Source: Polytrichum commune (lineage: Eukaryota; Streptophyta; Polytrichopsida; Polytrichales; Polytrichaceae). Taken from it: DNA of 64,000 nt. Where the stretch lies: NCBI GenBank assembly GCA_950295325.1, contig OX485804.1, positions 64,572,533 through 64,636,532 of the forward strand, given 5' to 3'. Under the pieces are notes generated by a model. It saw only the letters and a list, made by a program, of their open reading frames with translations, ran no database searches and was not told where the DNA came from. How positions within the stretch are numbered: position 1 is the stretch's first letter; each line of letters opens with the position of its first letter. Made by a program: the position numbers and the translations under genes. Positions 50,981 through 60,870 of the stretch are shown here, one piece after another.

Positions 50981-52534
50981 CAGGCCATAAATTTGACACC
51001 CTAGCCAAATTTCCAAGGGACACCCTGTCCCAAGGACACCCTACTCCAATTTTTGGGTGTCCTCATAAATTTCTCTTAAATTTTTTTTTTTGTCAAAATA
51101 GGTACAATTTTGAAAAATATATAATATCATTTCAAATTTTCAATTAAAAATCAAAAAAATCACTACATATCATAACTTGCAATGCAAATCAAACCTACAA
51201 GCGGCGGCCTTTCATAGCACACCACTTTACCCATACTTGTTCAAAGTCAATGGCCTCTATGGGGATTTTTGCCATTGCAACTCTCATTTGTGCTTCCAAA
51301 GTCTCTAATACCAAACTACACCGTAAAGTAGATTTAATATGATTTTGAGTAGAAAATCCTCTCTCACAAGAAGCTGTACTAGCAGGAATTACAACATAGT
51401 CCAAATTGGAAGAATAAACCATCCAAGCTTGGTGCATTTTAAGACCATCACATGAAATATGAAGTGTATCCAAAAAACCTCGAAGCTCTGATTTTAAACC
51501 ACGCTCATCAAAAAGATTCCCTCCATTAGTGCAGAAGTGGTCAATGAAACTCTGAAGCCATAAACGAGCATTTCGATGAAGAAGTGTCAAGTCTGTTGAA
51601 AAACAGACAGGGCTAAATAGCTTAGCTGCATTGAAGAGCTTCAAATCAGGAAATCGTTGCTGCAATGATTCTATCACCTTAACCACATAGGCCTGTGCAA
51701 TCACCTTGCACCCATGGAGGGTACCATCACCACCAAACTCAATTGCATGAGGCAATGGTGCATAATGCAATATATGTGAATGCACCACTCCTGTAGAGTC
51801 TTGAAAATGGATCTCACCACCTCTAGAAATGTCCAAAAATTGTGCCACAAATTTGGTATCCGCACCAAATTCCTCATATTCATACACCAGTGATTCAAAG
51901 GGAATTGCTCAAAACAGTTTTGGTTGAAAAGCAAGAAAAACTCACATTGGTTGGAAGCAAGAAAAAACTCATATTGAGTGGAGGATGTGGAGGCACCACG
52001 GTGATAGAAACATTTGCCTCACCATGTTCCTAGTTAGTCTCGCTCTCCATTCACCGTCCTAGCTCCCGGTTACAAAGGAAATTGCAAGAGCAAAGTTGAA
52101 CTTAAGTATGTGAGTGAGTGTAGGAAGTTCTCCTACTGTTATGGGTTATGTTTTCCGGATACTTGAGCTGCACTTTATAGTACTCAAGTAATACATGTCA
52201 TTTCAATTTCTAGTGTGTCAATTGACGTGTGATTTTTTTCTTCACAAGTCACAGTACGTGTCAATTTCTAGAATGTACATGTCAATTGACGTGTATTTTT
52301 TTTTTGTGCAAGTTTTTGCGTGTCAAAAAAGAAAAACTTGCAAAAACTTTTGTCAAACATATACGCTGATAGGCCCTACAAGTACAGGGGACACCCTGAA
52401 TTTTTTTTGGGTGTAAAAAGGACACCCTTGTAGGATTTTTGGGTGTCCTCGGGGACACCCTGTTTGAGATTTGGGTGTCCTAGGACACTCTAGGAAGCAA
52501 AATACACCCCCCAGGGTGTCAATTTTATGCCTTG
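50981..52534 (-). mobile_element. hAT-family DNA transposon, internally reduced
   Basis: This 1,554-bp element has inverted termini CAGGCCATAAATTTGACACC and CAAGGCATAAAATTGACACC, and an exact 8-bp duplication CATTGTAC at 50973-50980 and 52535-52542. Many GGACACCC and GGGTGTCC words crowd both subterminal regions, as expected for hAT transposase binding sites. The only large ORF is the minus-strand transposase C-terminus. Confidence 0.9.
51195..51887 (-). pseudogene. hAT transposase, C-terminal part
   Basis: The open frame has 230 codons. Its last third contains VIPASTASCERGFSTQNHIK, the conserved core of the hAT C-terminal dimerisation domain, followed by the usual arginine and leucine pattern (STLRCSLVLETLEAQMRVAM). 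The N-terminal BED finger and the first part of the RNase H-like catalytic core are absent. The element is therefore non-autonomous unless upstream exons exist, for which there is little room. Confidence 0.85.
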
Positions 52535-52728
52535 CATTGTACACTTTTTATAATCCTTCTATACAATTTACGGAACCTTGGTATTTGGAGACTCTTGAAC
52601 CTGACTAGGGTTTAGGGTATACTTATTTGGGTCTGGAGAGTAGGTTGCTCTGAACCCTAACCCAAAATCAAAAACTAACCGCAGGTTGTACCAATGATGA
52701 TTATGTTCAGAAACTTGACAAGCAACCA

Positions 52729-52815
52729 ATGAGCCTCAATGAGCCTCATATCAGATATTAAATTGATAAGAATAGATACTACACTTGATGCTAGCCAAAA
52801 GGCCAAGAAAGGTAT
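52729..52815 (-). pseudogene. U2 snRNA 5' fragment with snRNA-type promoter remnants
   Basis: The minus strand starts ATACCTTTCTTGGCC, keeps the branch-site segment AAGTGTAGTATCT, and ends after stem II (GAGGCTCATTGAGGCTCATT). The 3' half is replaced by repeat R2. Upstream on the minus strand lie TACAAATA at -32 to -25 and CCCCATATGGG at about -70 to -60. These are the spacing and partial sequence of the plant Pol II snRNA TATA box and upstream element (RTCCCACATCG). It therefore looks like a former gene copy, not a retropseudogene. Confidence 0.7.
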
Positions 52816-52959
52816 GCTTTCATAAAGCAAATCCTCTCCTATTTGTATCTCATTGAATCCCTTCCACCACACAGCCCATATGGGGCAACAAATCCCACGT
52901 TTAGTCTCAAGTTGCTTGTCTAGCTTCTTTTGGAATAACTTGTTTTATCTGGGAAATCT

Positions 52960-53314
52960 AGTTGTATTGAACAAGTGGTTAAGTTACATGATGTGAACTT
53001 TTCCTGGATTGAGCATTGTGTGTCACTAGATTGGTTATACACCTGGTGAATACCATTCCCATCAAGCAGATTTTCCACACTGCATACAATCATTTCATTG
53101 GATTGGCGGCGTTGGGCGATGGGCTTAATCCTAACATGAACAAGAACGAGCATACTTTGCTTTGCTACCCTTGTATTTCAATTCAAGGATTTATTTTTTG
53201 CGTCTCAAGTGTGGCTCTTAGTTTCTGGATGCACATGAAAACATACAGAGCCTTTCTCCAAATGGGGTGTTGCGGCTGATATGACCTAGAGGATGTTCAA
53301 CACCAACAAGCAGA
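52960..53314 (+). repeat. Fragment C of the 27.9-36.4 kb family
   Basis: In opposite orientation this matches the minus strand of 28.30-27.97 kb (TTCCTGGATTG, TGTGTGTCACTA, TGAATACCAT, ATTGGATTGGCGGCG, TGTTCAACACCAACAAGCA). Similarity stops at about 53312, where the retrotransposon-associated sequence begins. It carries none of the membrane-peptide ORFs. Confidence 0.75.
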
Positions 53315-53315
53315 T

Positions 53316-55039
53316 TGTCACGGTATGCGGCGTCGACGGCCGCACCTTATCCGTTGGGTTTCATCCATCTAGATTTGGATGGATGAATCTAGATGTGGAG
53401 AGGAAGGCTCCTAAGTGAGGAGCCTCCTCCTTGGCTTGGCATTCTTGCCAAGTCAAGTCTTGTGAGTTAGTGTGTGGAGAGAGCTTGTGTGAGGTGTAGA
53501 TTGCATGATTTTGCAATAAATCTTGAGTTCTTCTTCCCCTACTTACACTCTTGGATTCTCCCTTGGTGGAGTGAGAGATAGCTTGACTAGTTGTGTGCAT
53601 TTGGAGAGAAATTAGAGCTCTTATGAGTGTTCTACTCTCATCCATCTCACTTGACAAGAATGCCTCATTTTTTATGTTTTCTTCTTCATTCTTGAGATTT
53701 AACGCGCTAGGGAGGGCGTGAAGACAAGGAGCGACGAAGTGTCGGAGTTGTGGAGTGGAGAACACCAAAAATTCATGAAACAACAAGAAGAAACACGCTT
53801 GCTTGTAAATGTCACAATGAGGTGAATTGTGATGACAAATTCTTGAATTTCCACGGAATTTCATGTTGTTGTTCTCAGATTCAAGCTTGAATTCGAGACA
53901 TTGATCTTTGGAACCCCCGTTGTGATTCTAAAGAGGAAGTTTGAATCAAACAATCACTAAAAAAAAAATTAAAAAAAAGGGGGAGGAGCTCTCTGGGGGC
54001 CGGAGCCCCCTGGCTCCCCCTGCTGGCCGGCGTCTGTCGGCGGTAGACGGCGTCAGCCGACTGTTGTTGGGCCGGCTGCTACAGGGGCCAGCAGCTGTGG
54101 GGGGCCAGCATCAAGGCAGCTGCTGCTGCCTCTTTTTATTTTTATTTTTATTTTTGGTGTTCTAATTAATTAATTGAAACAAAAACTAGGACTTTTTATA
54201 ATTAATTTAATTTAAATAATTAATTTAAAAACTGGAATTTTTTATTTTAATTTTTTTAATTAATTATTAAATGTTTTCTTTCAACTTCTAATTTTTCTTT
54301 TCTCCCTAAGAGGTTTATTTTATTTTTTTCATTAATCAAAAACACAAGATGAACCTTAAACCTCTTATGAAATATTAGGGTATTTGGGATTTCTTTTAAG
54401 GGTTGTGTTGCACCAAATTTCCAAAGGAGTGTCATTGGAAATTGGATGGCATGTGGAATTCCGTTCGGCCTCAAATAAATTCTTATTAGGGTCGAATTGT
54501 GTTTGTCAACACATAATCCTGGCATTCTTACGAGGAGGGATTCTTAGGTTGTAGTGGGAAGATGAGAGATATGCATACGTAGCATTTCTTTTTCTTAAGC
54601 AACAGGGGCTTTTCATTGTTGACCACCAACTGCAGGCGGGTGCCAGTTGGTTGCGGTCGGTTTCAATTTCAGCTTGAATGTTGTTTTGGGGAAGAGGATC
54701 CACTGCTGTTCTTGCATTGTTCCTTGTATTTTGTTTTGGTACCTTCCCTTGTGGCGGGCTGTAGTGCTGGAGTGTTCTAGTACTGCCCCATTTTGTATAG
54801 TCCTAGATTGTGATAGGGTACTGTGGAGGTGAGGTCGGATTAATGACCGACGTGACCTTTGTTTGTGCACCAAGTGGACGGTGCTTGTTTTCACTTGTGG
54901 TGAGGCTGGGTTAATGACCAACAGACCATAAGTTTTGGTGGTGGTTGCAGGTGCAGGTTGCCTTTGACCCTTTTTCTCTTTGTACCTGGATACTAATTCA
55001 TTTGGGTTGTTGATTCGGTGACCATCCCATTGTGGATTT
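53316..55039 (+). other. LTR-like and leader region of the retrotransposon
   Basis: It starts TGTCACGGTATGCGGCG exactly where family C similarity ends, consistent with an LTR edge. GCAATAAATCTTGAG near 53514 could be a polyadenylation signal. TGGAACCCCCG near 53909 could be a primer site, but I could not match it to a tRNA. GC-rich palindromic sequence lies at 53990-54120 and T-rich sequence at 54125-54260. No matching 3' LTR was found, so the boundary is tentative. Confidence 0.35.
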
Positions 55040-55443
55040 ATGGTTACAACTCGTACTCAACATTATCGTTCTCCGTCCCCAGGAGCATCGGAAGGTCATC
55101 CCTCGGACCTCTCGGACCCAACGAGGCTTTTCAGCCTACTTCGGCGTGGGGGACTATCACTCGGTCTCACGTCCTGTGGGTGGGAACCTTTGACGATATG
55201 GAGGAGGAGACTAGGGGAGGGATACGGGACCGGTTTTCCGGTCGAGCAGGGACCATTTCTCTGCAAGACTGGAAAATCCGGTTTCGTACGTGGATGCGAG
55301 AGAAACGCCAACGCAATACCAATTTTAACGATTGGTATGCGTTCGAGCTTCTGCCTCAACATTTGGAGCATGAAGCTCTCCAAACTTATGAGCAGTGGAC
55401 GGAGGCTCATTGGATGGAGCTACGCCAGGTGGAACGGTACTAG
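55040..55443 (+). pseudogene. Gag N-terminal part, frameshifted
   Basis: ATG 55040 opens MVTTRTQHYRSPSPGASEG, the basic Ser/Pro-rich start usual for plant Ty3/gypsy Gag. Between about 55125 and 55190 the coding frame shifts to that of the rest of the polyprotein (SLQDWKIRFRTWMREK, LLPQHLEHEALQTYEQW). A TAG at 55441 ends this part. The main frame then continues without gap. Confidence 0.65.
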
Positions 55444-58400
55444 GAGACTCATGTTGAGTTGGTATCCACATTGAAGGAAGGCGTAGCTTCCAGTTTCATG
55501 GCCGTCCCTGAGGTTAAGTCGGAGGTGCCGGAGGGAGTATTTATAGTGGATGTGGAGGGAGCTTCTCCTGGTGAACCCAATGATAAGGGTTATGCTCCCG
55601 CTGTGGCGAGTACGTCGAGTCCCATTTTTCCACTCTCCCGTTATGCCCAGGCTACCCAGGCGGCTTTAGCCTCTTTGGGGGCTCCGCCAGTTTGTGAGCC
55701 GTTGCGGGCATTTGAGCTGCATCTACATGAGGAATACGGAGGTTTCCGTCGGGACCAAATGCAGCGAATACAAGATTTTAGACGGGAGAAGGACGATACA
55801 CCTCGTACCATGTATACGAGGTTGGCGATGTTTGCTAGAGAATCTGGAGGTGTGTTTGCGGAAAGTCAATTGGTGAAGGTGTTTTTGTCCAAGATTGACA
55901 AACGCCTCCTTGACTTGGCGCTGCCCAGGATCATCATGGATTATGATGGTCGGGCGACACTCGCAGAGGCATTCGCCATTGTGGAGCAGTGTGATCGTGC
56001 ATTGTGTCAACATGATGCCACTGATTTAGTGTCCTTGCTAGTGGATTCTAGCAAATCCCGGAAGGCGCCGGTCGCGACTGTGGGATTGGCGGAGGTCGAG
56101 GTACATAAGACCATGTATTGTTGGTCTTGTGGGCAGGCTGGCCACGCTAAGAAGGACTATCCTTCAAAGCAAAGGCAAGCCCAGACCGTCACTACTCCGA
56201 AGCGGAAATCATTTGTTCCCGCTAAGGGCTCGGCGAAGGGAACGACGGATAATCAGTTACCTAAGCAATTGAAGTGTTCCCATTGTGGGCGGAACAATCA
56301 CGCGGTAGAGAACTGCTTTGCTCTCCATCCTGAGAAACGTCCTTCTTCCGACCGGGAGAAGACGTTGGAGGCGAAGATTGGAGCCATGGAGGAGAGGTTC
56401 AAAAGCTTGGCGTCATCCGGCCAAATCTTGGCCTCACCGTCTTCCTCCGGAACTCAGGCTAGTTCTTCCACTCCGAATTACTATATGTTCGGAGCCTCGG
56501 GCGAGGTGGTGAGTTCCGCGGCCGTGACACGTGCTCAAGCCGTGTCACAATCCATACCTTCGACCACAAATGAATATGTGGCAAGCTCGCGAGCTCGGGA
56601 CAATGCGCCCGCGGACCAAATTGGTCATGCACGACTACCATTATCTTTTGGATTGGCCGATGCCATCCAATCTATCAGTGGTCGTCATCCGAACGATGAG
56701 GTTTCACAATCAGCGACCGATGTGGCGCACACGTTGGCATCCAAGGTGTTGCACACACCTTTGTTCACGGCCATGAAGTGGTCATCGCCAGAGTTCCAAC
56801 CTGCTAAGGTTTTTCACTTAGCATGTAGGATTTTGGAAGGGAAGGCATCCTTATCTTCTCCGACCGTGGCTCAAGCCACTACGGACATCTCTGCTTCTGA
56901 AGATCTTGAGGATGTGGCCAAACGGCGAGCGAGACTTGCGACAGAGACCATTGCGTCTTTTGACGCACACGCCTCAGATGACAAGACACCGATCACGTCT
57001 TATGACTCACCAGTATCCGCAGGTGCAGCCTATCTGTCTGATGTCGCTGCTAGACCTGTCCGCGAACGCCGCGGTATTCGACCCGGCGTTGTGCGTATGG
57101 TGAATGATACCGGAATTTTGGTGGCCAGTCGCACTGGGAGCAATGCTACTCGGGTTGCTCCCCGTTGTGTGATGATGGATTCAGGGGCACAGCCAGTTAT
57201 GATCGGCAAAAGGCTTGCCCAAGAGTTGACGTTGACGGCCGAGAATTTGGCTCCATGTCCATTCACAATTGTCACATCCATTGGTCACGTGGAGTGGGCC
57301 ATGGGTTATACTCGAGAGCCATTACAACTTAGCTTCCGAGTGAAGCCTGGAGATTCACCCGCACCTCTTCTTCTTAGGTGTGCGGTGACGGATGCGACCA
57401 ACTATGACATTTTAGTCGGTCAGCAAGCACTTTACCCTCTTGGTTTTGGTTTGGACAACTGGACTGAGGAGGCGTGGATCCGACCAGGTTGGTCAGCTGG
57501 GGATGGTCGCAGGGAACTTTTTCCCGTGGCTTTTGCGGCGGCCGCGACCATAACACCATTATCTATGGTTTTTGGATGTGGTGCTATGGTGGACATATTG
57601 CCTTATGGTTCCGCACTGTTGGAGGAGTCATTGGCATTCATGGGGAGTACAGACGATCAACGGGATATGGCACCTAAGGGTGCATTGCTGCGCCATCCCA
57701 AGGATCCCCTTCCTCCTTGGCGTGATTCCGCCGAGCTATTTCGGAGGTGCGAGGATATTGTTCATTCTCTCACTCCTAGGACACCGGTCATACCGGGTGT
57801 CCTCTCGGCATTGGCACATTCCATTTTATGGCAGCCGCCAGACGCGGGGATTACTTTGGTGGAACTGTTTGGGGGCATCGGCACAGGCTTAGCGGCCGTA
57901 TTGGAGGCTGGCCTCACGGTTAGACAGTATGTCTATGTGGACAACTGTCAAGTGTCCACCCGTGTGGCTCGTCACCATCTTCACCAATTGATGGTATTGT
58001 ATCCCCAGCAGTTACCTCCAACTGCCATTCGTGGGTGTTTTTCACGTCTCCCTCGTGATGTCACACTCATCAGTGAGGCCGACTTACGATACTTAGGACC
58101 GGTGGATATGGTGATTGCGGGATGGCCATGCCAGGGCCATTCACGTGCTGGAGCAGGCGGAGGACTAGAGGATCCCAGGTCTACTCTATTTTGGGACCTC
58201 ATCCGCCTCATGCAGTGGTGGTATTCCCACCAACATTTCCCTCCAGGGTATATTTTTGATAATGTACCTTTGTTGGGAGACTCTCGGGACAAGGTGTTGG
58301 AAGGCGATTATTATGTTCGTCAACACCTTGGAGATCCCATTTTTGTAGATGCCGCGAGCATTGGTTCTTATGCCCACCGACCTCGGTGGATTTTGACCAA

Positions 58401-58965
58401 CCTCGCACCGTCATCTACTTTAGCTGCAGCATTTTCTGCAGTGTCTTCACCTTTGGATCAAAAGGTGGATGACATCTTGGATCCAAACCGGACTTCTTTG
58501 CCGGTTGTTCGAGATGATTTACTCCCGTTGGCATTGGTCAACAAAATGGGGGCACCACGGCGGGCTTTTCCCACATTTATGACGTTTCCACAGTCATTCG
58601 CTTTTCGCGATAGGGGGCCGGGTATGGTGTGGGATGTTCACACCAAAACCCACACAGAACCATTGGCTGACGAACGGGAGCGTGCCATGGGATTCCGCAC
58701 TGGCACCACCGCAGCTCCCGGCCTTTCTGAGGGCCAACGACGCTTCGTATTGGGCCAAGCTATGGATCTTCATACTATAGTGTGGACTGTTGTTTTATGC
58801 CTTTCATTGCAAAGGCATCGTGGTGACCAGTGGTTGTCTCTGGGGACAGAGGACTCTGGTCAGGGGGCACAGCGGTCCACACTCATGGAAGAGGGAATTC
58901 ACGCCATGGTTGGAGAAGCCGAACGAATTTTTCAATTCGAGCAGCATGTGATGGAAGAGCTTTGA
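55444..58965 (+). CDS. Gag-protease-DNA methyltransferase polyprotein segment
   Basis: An open stretch of 1,168 codons from 55459, counted here as residue 1. It is preceded in frame by a stop at 55441, so it is part of a larger polyprotein and has no start of its own. Order: Gag capsid-like helices (about 70-210), zinc knuckles at 221 and 273, a long linker, aspartic protease with DSGA at Asp574 and YDILVG, then a C5-cytosine methyltransferase from about 800 to 1110. Methyltransferase motifs are I (LVELFGGIGTGL), IV with catalytic Cys891 (GWPCQGHSRAG), VI (FDNV, Asp934), VIII (AHRPRW), and IX-X (ERERAMGF, LGQAMDLHT). The motif order I to X is the canonical one, not the rearranged order of plant DRM enzymes. 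The last Cys of the first knuckle is Tyr. A TGA at 58963 ends the segment. Confidence 0.9.
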   Translation, partial: ETHVELVSTLKEGVASSFMAVPEVKSEVPEGVFIVDVEGASPGEPNDKGYAPAVASTSSPIFPLSRYAQATQAALASLGAPPVCEPLRAFELHLHEEYGGFRRDQMQRIQDFRREKDDTPRTMYTRLAMFARESGGVFAESQLVKVFLSKIDKRLLDLALPRIIMDYDGRATLAEAFAIVEQCDRALCQHDATDLVSLLVDSSKSRKAPVATVGLAEVEVHKTMYCWSCGQAGHAKKDYPSKQRQAQTVTTPKRKSFVPAKGSAKGTTDNQLPKQLKCSHCGRNNHAVENCFALHPEKRPSSDREKTLEAKIGAMEERFKSLASSGQILASPSSSGTQASSSTPNYYMFGASGEVVSSAAVTRAQAVSQSIPSTTNEYVASSRARDNAPADQIGHARLPLSFGLADAIQSISGRHPNDEVSQSATDVAHTLASKVLHTPLFTAMKWSSPEFQPAKVFHLACRILEGKASLSSPTVAQATTDISASEDLEDVAKRRARLATETIASFDAHASDDKTPITSYDSPVSAGAAYLSDVAARPVRERRGIRPGVVRMVNDTGILVASRTGSNATRVAPRCVMMDSGAQPVMIGKRLAQELTLTAENLAPCPFTIVTSIGHVEWAMGYTREPLQLSFRVKPGDSPAPLLLRCAVTDATNYDILVGQQALYPLGFGLDNWTEEAWIRPGWSAGDGRRELFPVAFAAAATITPLSMVFGCGAMVDILPYGSALLEESLAFMGSTDDQRDMAPKGALLRHPKDPLPPWRDSAELFRRCEDIVHSLTPRTPVIPGVLSALAHSILWQPPDAGITLVELFGGIGTGLAAVLEAGLTVRQYVYVDNCQVSTRVARHHLHQLMVLYPQQLPPTAIRGCFSRLPRDVTLISEADLRYLGPVDMVIAGWPCQGHSRAGAGGGLEDPRSTLFWDLIRLMQWWYSHQHFPPGYIFDNVPLLGDSRDKVLEGDYYVRQHLGDPIFVDAASIGSYAHRPRWILTNLAPSSTLAAAFSAVSSPLDQKVDDILDPNRTSLPVVRDDLLPLALVNKMGAPRRAFPTFMTFPQSFAFRDRGPGMVWDVHTKTHTEPLADERERAMGFRTGTTAAPGLSEGQRRFVLGQAMDLHTIVWTVVLCLSLQRHRGDQWLSLGTEDSGQGAQRSTLMEEGIHAMVGEAERIFQFEQHVMEEL

Positions 58966-60870
58966 GCTCAACATTTTTACACTGCTTCGGTTTCTTCACC
59001 TCCGGTGGTGGCTTCATCATCACATATTGGTGGTGATGAAGAAATGTCAGACTCTAGTACTAGCACCGAGACTGGGGGCATGGTTAATGCCCCCTCCTCT
59101 CATTAGCAATTAGAGTTTGTGCCAGCATCAGGTGGTTCTCCTTTGGTGGAGAGGAAGACTACAGAGTTTGATGATTGGCCACTTGAATTAGGCCCTCGTC
59201 TCACTGGTGCTGAGGCACGGAAGGTACGAGCATTTATTCGCTCGTACCGTAGATGTTTTGCTTTTAGCCTTCAAGATCTTGAAGGTTATAAAGGAAAACC
59301 CATCCACATTCAGTTGGAGGATGACTATCCCATTTTTCGGAGACCTTAAAGGCTCAGTGTTTCCGAGCGGATTGGCGTTCAGGCTCGTTGCCGAGAGCTC
59401 TTGGCAGCAGGGCTAATCTAATTTTCCAACGGGGAGTATGCTTGTGCTACGGTTATGCCATCGAAGAAGGATATCTTTGGCAATTGGACGGAGAAGCGGA
59501 TGTGTGGGGATTACCGTCCAGTTAATCGGAAGACCAAGTCGGATCGATATCCCATGCCAATCCCGGAGGAGTTGTTCGATGCCCTCGGATTTGCTCGAGT
59601 CTTTAGTACGTTGGACTTGAGATCCGGCTATCACCAACTCCCATTACTTGTGGGAGACCGAGTGAAAACCACATTCTGGGGAGTTGATCAAGATGGGAAG
59701 GATCAACTTTACCATTGGAGGTTTCTTCCATTTGGCCTGAATAATGCACCCGCTGAGTTTCAGCGGGTGATGGATCAGGTTCTCTCTGGCTTGCCCTTTG
59801 CTCGGTGTTACATAGACGATGTGATCATCTTCAGCACAACACCACAGGAGCATGTGAGGCATCTGCAAGCCGTTTTTGAACGGTTGCAGCGGTGGGGATT
59901 GCGCTTGCACCACGGCAAGTGTAAGTTTTTCCATGACCGGTCGGCATATTTGGGGCATATGATTGTTCCAGAAGGTCTTGGGATACAACAAGCTAAGGTG
60001 GACGCATTGCAGAAGATTCCGGCACCGGTAGATGTGCCGAGACTTCGTGCTTTCTTGGGCTTGGCGAATTACTATCGGCGATTTGTCAAGAACTTTAGCT
60101 TGATTGCCAAGTCGCTCACCATTCTCACGAGCAAGGACCAACTTTGGACTTGGGGTCATGAGCATCAACAGGCATTTGAGACATTGAAGCAGAAACTGGG
60201 TACAGCTCCAGTGCTTCGACGTCCAGATGTCTCCAAATCTTTCCAGTTGCATACAGACTGGAGCTCATTGGGTTTGGGAGCAGTTCTTACTCAGAAAGAT
60301 GATGTTGGCCAGGAGTATGTTGTTGCTTACGCGTCGCAAAGCAACAACACGGCGGAGGCCAATTATTCGTCATATGAGAGAGAAGCATTGGCGGCGGTGT
60401 GGGCTATTGTCCATTTCCGGCCATATCTTTATGGTCAACACTTTACTTTGGTGACTGACCATCAGCCGTTACGGTGGCTCATGGAGTCGGATAAGCTTAC
60501 TGGCAAGCTTGCCAGGTGGGCTTTGTTGCTCCAGGAGTATGACTTTGAGGTGGTACACCGTGCTAGGATTACCAACATGGATGCAGATGGACTCTCACGC
60601 AATCCAAGTCCTTCGGATAAGGACTTGACCGGGGCCAGGTGGCATGGAGATTGTGATCGAGAGGCGGTTCCAGGTTGGCACGCGGTTGCCTACCTCACTT
60701 TATTTTCTGGTGTATCTGTTGAGATTCCGATCCAGGGCTCGGATGATGAGACTGATCGGCCTCAAGCTATTGCGGATATATGGGTGGATCTTCCCGTATT
60801 GCATAAGCTTCAACAGGGTACCTTTCCTTTGTCTATTTCGGCAATGAAAAGGGATAGGATTGGACATTGA
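58966..60870 (+). pseudogene. Reverse transcriptase and RNase H, interrupted
   Basis: In the same frame as the upstream segment. Stops at 59104 (TAG), 59347 (TAA) and 59419 (TAA) fall in the linker and N-terminal fingers. The 471 codons from 59455 are open and hold CGDYRPVN, STLDLRSGYHQ, FGLNNAPAEFQ, the active site YIDDVIIFS at 59809, and the thumb (LGLANYYRRFV). RNase H follows with TDWSSLGLGAVL, YEREALAAVWA and TDHQPLRWL. The TGA at 60868 ends it. Typical Ty3/gypsy layout. Confidence 0.93.

Larger units (their letters stand above)
50881..52730. repeat. Repeat R2, split by a hAT element
   Basis: Flanks 50881-50980 and 52535-52730 together match repeat R1 (37.06-38.1 kb). Shared blocks include GGTATTTGGAG, GACTCTTGA, GGAGAGTAGGTTGCTCT and AATGATGAT. 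In R2 the repeat runs directly into the 3' side of a minus-strand U2 5' fragment. Confidence 0.7.

Noticed and set aside
55096-55410. Minus-strand ORF antisense to Gag
   Set aside because: Explained by codon bias of the GC-richer retrotransposon frame on the opposite strand.
59644-60252. 202-codon minus-strand ORF antisense to reverse transcriptase
   Set aside because: It mirrors the conserved RT-RNase H frame; no independent protein signal.
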